NCBI GenBank assembly: GCA_023362775.1
Contig: JALMGJ010000005.1
Location: 63,900,463-63,964,462, forward strand
Length of the DNA stretch: 64,000 bases
From: Charina bottae
Lineage: Eukaryota > Chordata > Lepidosauria > Squamata > Charinaidae
Direction: 5' to 3'
Below are positions 42,075-54,061 of the stretch, in pieces. Within the stretch, counting starts at the first letter, position 1. Each line of letters opens with the position of its first letter. The notes beneath the pieces were generated by a model. That model worked only from the letters and a program-made list of their open reading frames with translations. It was not told the DNA's origin and searched no databases. Position numbers and translations under genes: made by a program.

Positions 42075-44176
42075 ATTGAAGCCAGGTGCTGTGCTCAGGG
42101 ATGGATAGATAGATGATGAAGATAGATCGATAGATTGATTGATAGATCCAGGATATCCATAATCTTTAGACTGCAATACAAAGGAAAGAAAAATTGGTGC
42201 TGCTCTTGAAGTATTTCATTACTCATAGATGTAGAGAATGGAATTGAAGCAACAACCCACACCCATACACTTCCACATTATTTTGAAGAAATGAGAAAAG
42301 TTATAATGCTACTTTTCAGGTGGTGATGCTAGAGAAAAAGCTTACTTTGGCATTGTCAGAACTTTTTATTATTTGATCTTTCCCTCAGTTAAACAGAGAA
42401 TTCCTTTTAGTGACTATCGCTTAGCAACTACTTTTTTAGTAGGGTAAAATACTAGGCTTCCATTTTGGTTTAGCAACTAAAGATGGTCACAGTAAAATAA
42501 AGTTTAAAAAGAAAATGGGAGTAAAAAAAGTCATGAGCAAGTAAAGTTTTAAAAGCAACATCTCAGCCACTAGCATAAATCTTTCCCTGAAACTTCTCAA
42601 ACATTGACCCCAAATCCCCCTTCTAAGTAATCTTTCTGCTTTTTATTCACACTGCCTAATTTTTCAGTGAAAAGTTAGGTAAGCAGAACTTTCAGTTCAG
42701 AGCTAGTTAAAAGAGTTTTGAATACAGACTCCAAAAATAGAAGAATGAAAGGAAAAAATGGTATAACTATGAGTGGAGTTCTAAATTATGCATATGCTGA
42801 AGCAATTGTATGATTTATTTCAGCATGTACTGAATTCAGTATAGATCTGCTATGTGAATATACAATTGTGTAAATTGTCTCTGGATTTTCTCTCAGTCTG
42901 TGAATTTCTTTTTGGGTATTCTGCTACTGTGACATTTTAGCAAGGATAGATTTCCATGGACATCTGCCATATATGTAATGATCATGGTGCAGCAGTGTAG
43001 TTATATGCCATCATTTTATTGCAGCTAGGAGAGAAAGTAGTTACTAAGTCACAGTGCAGTAATTCCAACCTTCTCTTTTGCAAGACATGTTCAAGGAGAA
43101 AATAATTTCCATATGTTGGCACTGCAACTTGCCTTTTATATGGGTCAAAGGGACATACATTCCCCAAGGTCATGTTTGGCTTTCTTAAAAAAAGAAAACC
43201 TACATTCCATTAAAAGCCTGGAGTCATCATTTTAAAGAGCTCAGAGCAAAAGTATTACAATCTAAGACTATAGTTTTATTCAGAAGAGTAAGCTTTCAGC
43301 TTAGAATATGTTTTTGTCAGAGATTTATTTCATAGATGACCTATCAGAATATTAATTCATCAATAAATAAAAAGCAAAGGACATATAATTTTTAAGCATT
43401 TCAACTTCTAGTACATAGAAGTTATGTAGATAACTACATAACTACACGTACTGGTAAAGCCTCATAACTGTTCTGTGTGCTTGTAGCAATGGACTAAACT
43501 AATCAGAAACACAGAAGAAACAAAAATGTACCACTTCAAATATTTCCTCATTGTTTGTTGACATACTGACAAACTACATAATAAAATATAATGTGGGGTT
43601 TAAGAGTTCCTCAAATAAATGTCACCTGCACCCAGCAAGACATGAAAAGCAAGCCACAACTGCAATGTTTTCTCTTTACTATTTCTGGATTGAATTATAA
43701 GCACTCTGTGAATGCTCAACCACATATTGTTCCACCTAAGTCAAAATTGGAAGATTTTACAAGCTCCTTTGACCAGAAACCAAAAATAAAAAATGGGGAC
43801 ATTTTGGAGACTAGCATGATGTGGAGGAGACTGAAGGACATGGCAAACACATAGGTTACAGAACATTCACATCAGCTGTGAAGTGATCCCTTAACACAGA
43901 TGGCATGAACAAATATTGGTCTGTCCAAAGAAGTTCTAAGTAAATTTGCTGTTAAAACCTGTTACAACTATGACTCTCTGTAGGACACATGTTTTGTAAT
44001 GCAAAGAGTTCAAACCATAGCAATTTCCTGATAGGGCTGGAAAACTCTGTTGTCCAAAACAGCATGAAGTATGATTGAAGTGATATAGATTTTCTTAATA
44101 TTTCACTCAGAATACTTTCTAATCCTTTTAAACCAAACTCTCTCAGATCTTCTTGGTCATAAATGACAGGAACTGC
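42075..44176. other. Unique AT-rich sequence, mostly unrecognised
   Basis: A short GATA run lies at 42100-42150. 42405-42500 resembles the DNA transposon family at 40.9 kb. The remainder has no repeat or coding signature. The frame at 43591-43854 (87 codons) has no recognisable domain. Confidence 0.4.
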
Positions 44177-44186
44177 ATCTACCAAT

Positions 44187-44306
44187 AAATCTGTCGATGA
44201 AGGTTCTCAGTCATCCAGGTGGAACAGTCTGTGGCTTGAATCATGTCAACTGGATTTCTATTTTCTCAGTAGAAACGTTTCACTCCTTATCCAAGGAGCT
44301 TCTTCA
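44187..44306 (-). mobile_element. Penelope-like 3' terminal fragment, 120 bp
   Basis: It matches the terminal block at 21403-21512 almost base for base (CCAGGTGGAACAGTCTGTGG, CATGTCAACTGGATTTCTAT). It is flanked by ATCTACCAAT (44177-44186 and 44307-44316), a 10-bp target duplication. It is 5'-truncated inside the ribozyme-like core, showing that a very short 3' piece can insert alone. Confidence 0.88.
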
Positions 44307-44316
44307 ATCTACCAAT

Positions 44317-44642
44317 GAAGTAAACCCTCTAGAACTAACATACTATAAGTGATCCACTGAGAACTGTCCCACGTTACCATGGAATATGCAGCTATGGTTG
44401 CAGCTGTCAGAAAAAACATCTGGCTGCAAAACTGAGCTATCATGCTATCATCACAACTTTTAAGGACAATTTTTATGCAGGAAGAATGATATTGTGATGG
44501 CCAAACAAATTTCCCTCCATACAAATAATAAGCCTTTGCAGAACTCTCCTTCTGGAGGATCTGGCTACTTTTATGCTTTGAGGAAGGACACTTTGCTCAC
44601 ACTCTTTGAGAAGCACCTCTTTCATATGCTTTGTACAGCCCT
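44317..44642. other. Unique sequence, nothing recognised
   Basis: No signature was seen. The antisense frame has no domain. Confidence 0.45.
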
Positions 44643-45005
44643 TGGAGAACCAGTGTGATGTAGTGTGACCCTCCCTTTATCTTCATGTGAACTAGGGAGG
44701 AGCTTGTCTGAGATGTTTTCTCATGTTATTTTCTTGGCCTGGGCTCCAGCCTCACTTATCTGACCATTGCCTTGGTAGCGGCTCTTCCTCCTGTCCTTTA
44801 AGGCAATTCCCTATGCCCTCTACAGAGACTGAGGTTCTAGTCCACCTCTTCCATGGAACTCCCTCAATGACTTGAGGGCCAGTCACTCTCTCTCTCAGCT
44901 CAACCTAACTCACAGGGTTATTGTTGTTGGGCAAATAAGGAGAAAGGAGCAGTATGTATGACACCTTAAGCTCCTGTATAAAAAGGCTTGATATAAATCT
45001 AATAA
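44643..45005 (+). mobile_element. tRNA-SINE (L2-like tail type), interrupted and degraded
   Basis: The head GGAGAACCAGTGTGATGTAG TG is separated by about 160 unrelated bases from AGAGACTGAGGTTCTAGTCC. Then come GGGCCAGTCACTCTCTCTCT CAG and CTAACTCACAGGGTTATTGT, the family seen at 33.85 kb. The tail is TTGATATAAATCTAATAAA. Confidence 0.65.
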
Positions 45006-46265
45006 ATTTATACCAAAATGGATTTGCTTAAAATCCTCAAGTATTACGTAGCTAGACTTTAGTGTGAATCTCATTGGTAATGAGTTTGCTGCATAAGCTG
45101 TTTTCTCTCCCTAAATGTCCATGTAACCTGCTAGTCCTGGGAAAAAATACATTAGGCAACAGAGCTGTTCCAGCTACTTATCTAAATAGCTTTGGCTTGA
45201 TCCCAACAAGCTGGGTATTCAGACAACTGAAATAGACTGAAAGTCCAAGTTTAATCAGAAGTGCATCACTAAGTATCGGGGGGGGGGGGATCTGCTGTTT
45301 TGCATGCATGTTCATATTTATCAAAGTAGCTCTAGATTAACTATGTGGTCATAGATAAGTAGGTAATAATGAGTCCTAACTGTCAAATTGAAAATTCTTT
45401 TATCTACATCTATCCCTGCCTATAAAAGCAGTTCTTTGAGTCCCATTGGGTGAAGACATGAAAACACTCTCATTCAAATACTATGAGTCACCTACATAGA
45501 CTCTGTAAGCACTGCTGCTCCTGTTGTGTCTTTTAGTCCTTACAAACGATTTACATCTATAGGCAGGAATTTCAGCCATTGTATCATTTACTATCCCCCC
45601 AGCTCTAATTGAAAGCTGAGCTATAGTCATGTCCCTTTCCAAAGTTCAAAGAGAAATCTGCTGTTTAAAAAATGATGGGTCAAGAATTGTAGTCCAGAGA
45701 ACAATGAAACTCTGGGACCTAATACCTGTTTAAAGACATGGGAATTAATAAAGGCCTGCCCTCTTAAGGAAAAAAAGCAAAACTAGTCCTTCATTCTACT
45801 TAAGGAAAGAAAGTTTTATCAACCCCTCAGAAGGTTTCACATCTCTCATATTATAGAAGAATTGGATTGGAAATTTTCTCCAGAAAGACTGTCACTGAAT
45901 GTGTTCACACAACTTGCTTAACTAAGTCAAGTAGACCTAATGGTTGCATTGCACAACATGTGAAACATGGCTAGTCTTAATTTTTTGGTTCTTAGTGTGA
46001 TGTACAAATACAGGCCATTTGGTTAATTTATGTTTAGATGTATTGATTTCAATTGTGAAAACACTGAAAATGGGTCAATTCATGATCCATTCGTACATTA
46101 TCATACCTCAAACCATAAACTTTTTAATCCCATCCTCCCTTGAAAACTCAGATTACATTGACTTCCTGCAGATTACCTGCAAAGAAAATCCTACCTGTCC
46201 AGAGCCTAGGATTCCACATGAATCAGAACTCTGATAATGCAGGTTCTGAATTATGTAGCTGCAAA
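45006..46265. other. Unique AT-rich sequence, one G12 run
   Basis: A run of 12 G lies at 45278-45289. Nothing else was recognised. Confidence 0.45.
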
Positions 46266-46363
46266 CAATTACACCAAAGTATTGTCGAAGGCTTTCACGG
46301 CCGGAGTTCAATGGCTGTTGTGGGTGTTCCGGGCTGTGTGGCCGTGTTCTGGAAGTTGTGGTT

Positions 46364-46404
46364 CCTAACGTTTCGCCAGCATCTGTGGCCAGCATCTTCA
46401 GAGG
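46364..46404 (-). ncRNA. Hammerhead-like motif, left arm of Penelope dimer
   Basis: CCTCTGAAGATGCTGGCCAC ... GCTGGCGAAACGTTAGG on the minus strand. Core and stem I/III elements are present, but stem II pairs only through wobbles in this subfamily, so the motif may be inactive. Confidence 0.35.
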
Positions 46405-47078
46405 GCAGGAGCACAGATAGAAGCAAAATCTCTGTGCCCAGGTAGAGTGGCAATGTTCTATTTATAGAGCTAAATTATAGGAGATTAGGTGGGGTTTTTT
46501 GTTGTGTTGAAATGTTAACGAGTGGCTGATGAGTGTGATTAGCATGTTCATTGTGAGAAGTATTCCCATGTCCTGGTGGTTGGACTGAGTTTGTTGACCT
46601 TTTGCAGGCTGTGTTTTTCAGGGCTGGTAGCCAGGTTTTGCTAATTTTTAAACTTTCTTCTTTTTTATTGTAACTGTGCTGGTGTTTGTGAATTTCAATG
46701 GCTTCTCTGTATAATCTGGTGTAGTGGCTTTTGGTGTTGTCCAGTATTTCTGTGTTTTCAAATAGGATTTTGTGTCCCGTTTGCTTGAGAGCAAATCTTC
46801 AGTAGCTGAACATGCAATAAAAAAGAAGAAAGTTTAAAAATTAGCAAAACCTGGCTACCAGTCCTGAAAAACAGCCTACAAAAGGTCAACGAACTCAGTC
46901 CAACCACCAGGACATGGGAATACTTCTCACAATGAACATGCTAATCACGCTCATCAGCCACTCGTTAACTTTTCAACACAACAAAAAACCCCACCTAATC
47001 TCCTATAATTTAGCTCTATAAATAGAACATTGCCACTCTACCTGGGCACAGAGATTTTGCTTCTATCTGTGCTCCTGC

Positions 47079-47119
47079 CCTCTGAAGATGCTGGCCACAG
47101 ATGCTGGCGAAACGTTAGG
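47079..47119 (+). ncRNA. Hammerhead-like motif, right arm of Penelope dimer
   Basis: The mirror copy of the 46364-46404 motif on the plus strand. Same core and the same weak stem II. Confidence 0.35.
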
Positions 47120-47182
47120 AACCACAACTTCCAGAACATGGCCACACAGCCCGGAAGACCCACAACAGCCAATTACACCAAA

Positions 47183-48377
47183 AATACATTTAGCCCTGAT
47201 TTCTGGTATAGATCTCAGTCCTGTTTTCTAGTTCACTCTCCAGTTCTAACTTTCCCTTTAGTTTATAGATAGGCAAATCTGTATGTTATGGTTTCTACAA
47301 CTTTCAAGGTTATTGAGGACCAAATTTGACTGGATTATTTGCTAATTCTCCTTGATTTAGAAAATGCATGAAAATTTAGATATTATTTTGTTACACATTT
47401 CCTTCGGTGTATGCAGTTTTAGGCCTCTTGGCATTTTGGCTAAGAAAAAGCATAACTATGAAGTTTTAACAAGTGTATTTTCAGTGTATGAGGTTTCATG
47501 CACAGTTATTGTAGACAAATGCATAAAATTTGGAGAATGGAAAAATAGAAGAGTATGTTCTGGTTGCATTCTGTTTGAAAAATACAAGTTAGTTTGGTCC
47601 CTATTAAAATATAAACCATAGTTTTTGTTTTTGTTTTTCTATCCTGTCCATGGACTTTCTCCACAATTATTGACTTTCTCCACAATTGCTTAATCCCATT
47701 TCCTCACTCAGTTCGGATTGCTGGTCATAGACCAAATTGGAAATAAGAGAGCAAACCAATCTGTGGTCATATGGACAAATAAGGAAGGAAAGCAGTGACC
47801 ACAGTGGACTATGCTTTGGAAATAAATGTAAGATCTCTTTTGATTTTGAGATCACTCTCTAGTGGCTATATGGACATGTCCTTGCTTTTTCTTGGCAGCA
47901 GTATAAAAGTAGTTTGCTTTCTTTGGATTTTTTTTCTGGTTTTCCTGTCTAGACTATAACTATGGACCTTCTTGGTAATCTCCCATCCAAAGGCTACTGA
48001 AGCCCAATCTTTCTAAGCTTTTTGATCAGCCAGGATCAGTTGGCTGCTATTGGATAGCAATGTTCCCCTATTATCATTTAAGCCTTGATACTGGAGAGCC
48101 AAATCTATCATTTCCTTCTGGAATGAATATTTTCTTGGACCCACCTCATGGTTTTTATCTTATTTCCCTGAAAGACAATATGATAACTCTTCTTCCTTTT
48201 ACCAAAGGATGAACCTGAACCTAACTTGTTGTGATGCTACCAAGTAAAGTACCTTTGCCCTTCCAATTTTCTTGATGCTGAATCAAAGATAGCATAAAAG
48301 ATATAATATGTTTGTGCCTATACTTAATCCCCACCCTGAGTTATTTGTACCTTTTGAAGGGTAATTGTACATATCAT
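47183..48377. other. Unique AT-rich sequence, nothing recognised
   Basis: A small direct repeat GACTTTCTCCACAATT occurs twice at about 47652-47687. No coding signature was seen. Confidence 0.45.
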
Positions 48378-48830
48378 ATAATTCCATGTATTTTATTTAT
48401 TTTATTTATTTATTTATTTTTCAAATTTATTCCCCACCCATCTCCCATGCAAGGGACTCTGGGCAGGTTACAATAAATAAAAAATTTAAAAACTATACAA
48501 AATATCTAAAAACACAAGCATAACATAATAAAATAAAATCCAAGATGGATTTGGACCCGCAGAATAGATCGTGGAGCTACGGGGCCAGCCAACCCCAGGA
48601 GGCACTACCACCTCCGTCGTCCCAGGCCAGGTGGCAGAGCCAGGTCTTAAGGGCCTTCCGAAAGGCCAGGAGGGAGGGGGCCAGTCTCACCTCTGGGGGC
48701 AGGATATTCCACAAGGCGGGCGCTATCGCAGAGAAGGCACGCCTCCTGGACCCCGCTAGATGGAATTCTCTTGTTGAGGGGGTCCGAAGCATGCCCTCTC
48801 TGCATGCACGGGTGGGGCGGGCCGATTTTG
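48378..48830 (-). mobile_element. L2-clade LINE 3' end, antisense (copy E)
   Basis: Minus strand: CREGMLRTPSTREFHLAGSR, RRAFSAIAPALWNILPPEVR, LAFRKALKTWLCHLAWDD. These are followed by the 3' UTR whose complement reads CCCACCCATCTCCCATGCAA GGGACTCTGGGCAGG, then a (TTTA)n start at 48390-48420. The protein is very close to copy B. The plus-strand frames at 48545-48862 are shadows. Confidence 0.88.
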
Positions 48831-49432
48831 ATGCCTCTTTATGCAAAAACCTTTGTTCATGATTGGTCTCATTTTGTTATTGACTTAATATCATTGGGCC
48901 ACCCAGGTTTCCTTTATGTATACTTTTTTAATAAAAGGAAGAGTTGAAGCCAATGTAATCTACATCTTAGAAATGTTATGTCTGTTTTGTACATCTTGTA
49001 ATTTGTGATAACTATGTATTATAACCCATTTTTCAATTTCTTTCAAAGATTGGGTTTATCTAGACCATAAGTTAAAATATCTGTGTGGTTTTCTTTGTGA
49101 TGTCATCTGGAACTTGCTGTTTTTTCCTTTTGCATATTTTGGATCAGAAAGTGTGTGAAAAGTTGAACTGCTGGCAGAACCAATAAAAGTTCTCTATTTG
49201 TTAAACTGAAGAAAAGAAGAAATTCATCCATCTTTAATCAGTTTTTTCCTTAGGGAAAAGAACTGTCACCAGGAATAGGCTGCTACTTGTATTGGTAGTC
49301 TAACATCTGGAGAACCAAAAGTTCTTTACCCTTGCTTTAAACTATGCATGAAGACTTGTAATTTATCTGTTCTGCATATAAAGGCTTTTGAAAATCACAT
49401 TGTTTAACTCTGGAAGTTGAACATTTATACTT
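48831..49432. other. Unique AT-rich sequence, nothing recognised
   Basis: No signature was seen. Confidence 0.45.
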
Positions 49433-49446
49433 TGAATATGTTGTAG

Positions 49447-49790
49447 GTAAAGTAAAGGTAAAGGTACCCCCGGCACATTTGTGCAGTCGTGTCCGACTCT
49501 AGGGGCCGGTGCTCATCTCCATTTGTTAGCCGAAGAGCCAGCATTGTCCGAAGACACTTCCACGGTCATGTGGCCACATGACGCGCGCGGAACGCTGTTA
49601 CCTACCCACCGAAGTGGTACCTATTAATCAACTTGCATTTGCATGCTTTCGAATTGCTAGTTTGGCAAGAGCTGGAGCTAGTGCGGGAGCTCACTCTGCA
49701 CACAGGGCTAGGGATTCGAACCTCCGAACTTGTGATCTTCCAATCGACAAGCCTGGCATCTTACCCGCTGAGCCACCACGCCCCTTATGC
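49447..49790 (-). mobile_element. Full-length tRNA-derived SINE, 344 bp
   Basis: A 14-bp target duplication TGAATATGTTGTAG (49433-49446 and 49791-49804) bounds it. Minus strand: head with box A TGGCTCAGCGGG and box B GGTTCGAATCCC, both matching the RNA polymerase III consensus. A long body follows (GCATGCAAATGCAAGTTGAT, GTGGCCACATGACCGTGGAA), then AGAGTCGGACACGACTG shared with BovB-type tails, and a terminal GGGGGTACCTTTACCTTTAC. The intact promoter and clean duplication suggest a recent insertion. The plus frame at 49578-49793 is not a gene. Confidence 0.92.
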
Positions 49791-49868
49791 TGAATATGTT
49801 GTAGTTTGATGATAATCAATATGCAGTCTGAGGGTTCATTGGCCATTTCCATTGTTGTTTCTCTATAC

Positions 49869-50099
49869 CAGTGCTTTCCAAACTGCTGCCTTTGTCGACA
49901 CACTGGTGGCGGTGCGGGGGCGCGCACGTGCACGGCGGCAGCGGCGGCGGCCTCACTAAAACGCGGGAGTGCTGATGGTGCACCACTGCCACCGCCGCCG
50001 TGCACACCGCCACCGCTGCACGCGCCGCTGCCTTGCGACACACTAAACTGTGTGTCGCGACACACTAAAGTGTCGCGACACACAGTTTGGAAAGCTATG
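49869..50099 (-). mobile_element. Nonautonomous hAT fold-back with GC-rich core (family H, copy 4, 231 bp)
   Basis: The perfect duplication CTCTATAC (49861-49868 and 50100-50107) flanks termini CAGTGCTTTCCAAACTGCTG and AGTTTGGAAAGCTATG. It has the same G-rich left and C-rich right halves as copy 3 around CTAAAACGCGGGAGTGCTGA, with CGCGACACAC repeats next to the right end. It is shorter than copy 3 because the GGC/GGT core has fewer units. Confidence 0.93.
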
Positions 50100-50107
50100 C
50101 TCTATAC

Positions 50108-50519
50108 AGTTGATATTGATATTGAGAAGGCAATGCTGGCCTTTACCCTGCCATTGTGTCCTACACAGAACGTATTGCCATAGAATCCATATCTTGGAGT
50201 GTAGCTGAAAGACCTCCTGACAAAATAACAGGAATTTGGCAGAATTCATCACTGAGTGAATAGGATCACAATGTGTATGGTATAGAACTGGAGTAAACAT
50301 AAAATATGGGGATGAAACCAATGTGTGTATCTCCATGTGATATGGAATGAATAGAACTGTTGCTTTATGTTTCTTCATACTACTAAATTCTAGACATAGA
50401 TAGTAAAATTGTATATTGTATTATTTATATAACATGCAACTATCTTTATTTTAGTCTAAAGTAAAAGCATAAGTTCCTAATTCATATTGGGCCTACTACA
50501 TGCAGTTCAGGCATGCGAT
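50108..50519. other. Unique AT-rich sequence, nothing recognised
   Basis: No signature was seen. Confidence 0.45.
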
Positions 50520-50520
50520 A

Positions 50521-50569
<49 letters not shown>
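50520..50569. repeat. (ATT)n microsatellite
   Basis: About 15 ATT units, near perfect. Confidence 0.95.
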
Positions 50570-50574
<5 letters not shown>

Positions 50575-50974
50575 CTGTAGCTGACCACTCAAGTGGTATG
50601 GATGGGCATGAGATAAATCTAGCTTCCAAGATGGTTTCTTTTTAAAATTGCTCTCCAAGCATGGCCCATTAACAACTTACATACTTACTGCAGCATAGTA
50701 AGATTACAATAGCATAAAGCCTTCTGGCTTTAAATGTCTTTAACTCTTCAAAGCAAGGATTCCGCCCTGAAGGAACTTGCTGATGGTTGACCATCACTAT
50801 TTCAGAGAGAAAATCCAAGAGAACTGCTTAATGAAGATGACAAAAGGCAAAAGCATTAAACTCTTATGTTGGTTCAGTCTTTGGTGAGAAAGGATTATAT
50901 GTTCCATGATGCAGGTATAAGAACAGATTGAAGCTTGATGTTCACTGATACATGAGATACCAATTTACCTTGAA
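50570..50974. other. Unique sequence, nothing recognised
   Basis: Spacer before CR1. The CR1 homology may begin in its last part. Confidence 0.4.
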
Positions 50975-52195
50975 TTACTTTAAATTTCCAGAACCAGAAC
51001 CTAGGGTACTGAAGGATACTGCTAATTGTCTGGCCAAACATTTGTATGGTACTTTTGAGAAATCCTGGACAACAAGTGATATGCTAGACAACTGATAGAG
51101 AGCAAATGTTGTCACTGGCTTCAAAAAGTGAGAATGTGGAGGAGAGGGGAGAGAAAAATATAGACCAGTCACACTGATATCCATATCTGGGAAGATTTTA
51201 GAGCAGATCATGTAGTAATTATGAGAATTCCATATGGATTTGTCGAGAAAGTCTTGCCAAATTAACCTTAAACAATGGTCATCAAAGGTTTTTCATTAAA
51301 ATGGAATAGGGGAATCAAGTCTTGGATTCAGTCTTGGTCCCAGTACTCTTCAGTTTCCTCATTAATTACTGAAAGTCATGCTTATAAGATTTACAGATGA
51401 CACAAAAGTGGATGGGAAACCCAATACTCAAACTAAATGTTCTTAATAGATTAAAGAAATCGGCTAAAAAGAACAGATTGAAATTCAACCAAGACAAATG
51501 GGAGAAAAGAAAATGTGTGTGTGGGGGATAAAATATCCAGGTACAGATTAGGGAATATCTGGCCTAGTAATAGTATGTGTGAAAAAGCAAATCTAGTTGA
51601 TAACAAACTGATTATTAAGTAATCAATGTATTCTGGATGTTGAAAAAGGCAAAAGCAACTTCAGGCTGCATCAGTAACAGTAAAATGTCCAAACCACAGT
51701 AGTAAGTAATAGATCCACTGTATTGGCCAGTTCTTTGCATTAAATAATTTGTGGAATTCTGGGCACCATATTTTAAGAAATATTCAGAAAAGTAACAAGA
51801 ACTATTATAAGTCTTATGAAGAGAGATTGATAGAACTGGGTATGTTTAGACTTCATAAAATATGATGGAGGCAAGATGTAATAGCACTTTTCAAGTAGCT
51901 GAAGAAGAGTCACACAGAAGAAAACCAGGACGGTTCTCTATCATTCCAGACTAGAAAACATGCAATAATGCTAAGTTATGGCAGGACCAATCCCAGATGA
52001 ATGTTAAGAAAAACTTCTAAACAGTAAAAGCAAATCAACAGTGGAACCGGAGGATAGAGAACTGCCTATCACTGGGTGTATACAAATTGAACAGCCATCT
52101 GTTCAGGATATTTTACTTGGGTTCATATCCTAGGCAGGGTTTGAATTCGGTGGCCTAAATGTCTTCTACTACCTCTATTATTCCATGAAATAGAA
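50975..52195 (+). mobile_element. CR1 LINE, decayed 3' half
   Basis: Conceptual translation in several frames shows the CR1 order. RPVTLISISGKILEQIM is near 51165. SVLVPVLFSF is near 51330 (RT motif B). DLQMTQKW replaces the catalytic FADDTKL near 51390. RLKFNQDKW is near 51480. Then come ERLIELGMFRLHK-like (51825), SSSCRRVTQKK-like (51895), LDECLRKTSKQ-like and NWRIENCLSLGVYKLNSHLF near 52045. It ends in TCTATTATTCCATGAAAT, like the ATTCTATG-type CR1 tail. There are many stops and frameshifts. Confidence 0.75.
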
Positions 52196-53763
52196 AGATA
52201 GGGGTTAGTTTGTGCAATATAATTAACACAATGTGTTGAATTCCAGCCTGCACCCCCAGTCTGCAGACTGTCAGCTACTTCCCAGTCAGGCAACCTACAA
52301 GCTTGAGTGTGAAATGTTCTTGCTCATGTAGGCAAGGAGAGATTCTCCCAAACCAAGCCTATTCAGGTGAGAAAAGTCTTTGTGTTTGAAAATACTGCTG
52401 TCAGAAATCCGAAGTAAAAGCACTAAAATCCTGCTGGACAAGAGGCTGGAACCAGTTCACTTTACTATCTCCCTTCAACCTCAGATTGAAGTTCAGGCAA
52501 AAGCTGAATCAGAAAGAAACTTGTGATTCATGGAGTAGTTATTTGGATAGGAATAGGCAAATACCTAGTTAGCATTGCACAAGGGCTATTTTTTTTAATC
52601 TTCTGTGTGTAATAGGTTAACTTCTTGTCTCTGGAAATTTATGTCCTCTGTCCATGCTTAGTTGTTCTGTGATTTATGCAAAGTAGCATCTCTTTACCTC
52701 AGCACGCTTTCAAATAGGAGCAAACCAATTATCATCATAGGATTTGCTCAGTCTTACATTGTTCTTCATACTTTTCTATGGGAGATCACTTTTTAAAATT
52801 GCTACCTGGGATTTGAAACAAATCTCCCTGTTTTTTGATAGAACTATCTAATGTTAAAAAAGACTTACATTTTCTTTTTCTTTCTTTCTTTTTTTTAATA
52901 ATAATGGTTTTAAATGATACCTTATGCTACTTACTTAATTCCCCAAAGGAGGGGAACTTGTTTTCTCTAGCCACATACCTCAAAACTACAAAGGCCAAGA
53001 GATGGCACTATAGAATTTATTTCATTCTTTTATCTTTTCTCCTTTGTTTTTTTTTCACAAGTAATGCCATAAGCTATGGAAGTCCTATCTCTTTCACACT
53101 CCAGTGTTAAGGAGTGTATGACAGGTTAAGGCATCCCACAAGAAAATAGATGGAAGAGTGATAACCACCAAGCAGCTTCACCAAGGCAAGAAGGTGGGCC
53201 AAGGTCCATGAAAACCAGAGGACGTCTGGGAAAGAAGGGTTGATACAGTATATCCCACCTTTTATTCTATGAGTTCATTCCTGCCAAAGACGTAGTTTGA
53301 TTCCAAGATTCAGTGTGATATAATAGCACATGTAGAATGTTTACCTTGGGTACCAACTCATATCTCTCCATTTTCAAAAAGCCAACTGGATATAACACAC
53401 ATCATGTGAATTAAGCTTAAATGTTAATTACATGATAGAATTACTTTTGCCTGGAAAGCAATACACAGGGGAGTAGCTACCACTTTCCTTCCTGCTGCAT
53501 CTGAACCAAATCTATGGCAGCTTACTTTCCAGGGATAATAATTTCTTACAAACTGTGGGGAACCCTATAAAGGAGGAAAATGTTAGCATTCTAGTCTTTA
53601 TATTAGTTAATATAATTAGTTTATATTAGTTAATAAACAATGTTTTAAAACAACACTGCACTTCAGGTGCCAGGTTTAGGACTACATTATGTTTCTCCCT
53701 GAATAACTATCTTTCAGCTTAGCCTAGTTCAAAAAAAGAAAGCTACTATTATTAAAATTATAC
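52196..53763. other. Unique sequence, nothing recognised
   Basis: The frame at 52835-53110 (91 codons) is hydrophobic from T-rich sequence and not recognisable as a gene. No repeat family was recognised. Confidence 0.45.
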
Positions 53764-53779
53764 AGTATGTTTAGGGAAT

Positions 53780-54061
53780 GTTTAGGGGCCGCAGTGGCTC
53801 ACATGGCTAAGGGGCTAAGATGCTGAGACGGGAAGATCTTAAGGTCGGCAGTTCGAAGCCCGTGTGCAGATGCCGCGTGATGGGGTGAGCTCCCGTCAGC
53901 TAGCCCTAGCTTCCGACGTCAGGCTGTAGCGACAAGCCAGTCGGTTAGCCCCCATCACAACTAAACGGATCAACCAATTACCAACTTCCGGTTGATCCGG
54001 AAAAAAGTGGACCCTGCAAAAAAGCGGGATAAACGCTAGGATGATTATGATGATGAAGAAG
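53780..54061 (+). mobile_element. Full-length tRNA-derived SINE with (GAT)n-like tail, 282 bp
   Basis: A perfect 16-bp target duplication AGTATGTTTAGGGAAT (53764-53779 and 54062-54077) bounds it. The head has box A TGGCTCACATGG and box B AGTTCGAAGCCC. The body has CAGCTAGCCCTAGCTTCCGA and CAACTTCCGGTTGATCCGG, and the tail is GCGGGATAAACGCTAGGATG ending in GATGATGAAGAAG. Its 3' part differs from all other SINEs here. Confidence 0.92.

Larger units (their letters stand above)
46279..47169. mobile_element. Penelope-like inverted dimer, about 890 bp
   Basis: Two Penelope 3' fragments lie head to head. The left arm is on the minus strand from the terminus at 46279 to about 46800. The right arm is on the plus strand from about 46815 to the incomplete terminus at 47169. 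Both carry the endonuclease C-terminal coding end (SYNKKEESLKISKTWLPALK on the left arm, with a similar stretch on the right), the same 3' UTR and a ribozyme-like block. A single 13-bp duplication CAATTACACCAAA (46266-46278 and 47170-47182) flanks the whole, so the dimer inserted as one unit. The arms are highly similar by eye. Confidence 0.9.

Noticed and set aside
48545..48862. Plus-strand frame of 105 codons
   Set aside because: Antisense shadow of L2 copy E; the minus-strand frame matches four other L2 copies.
49578..49793. A possible tRNA gene because of good A and B boxes
   Set aside because: The boxes belong to a 344-bp SINE with a 14-bp target duplication. The flanking sequence does not fold as a complete tRNA.
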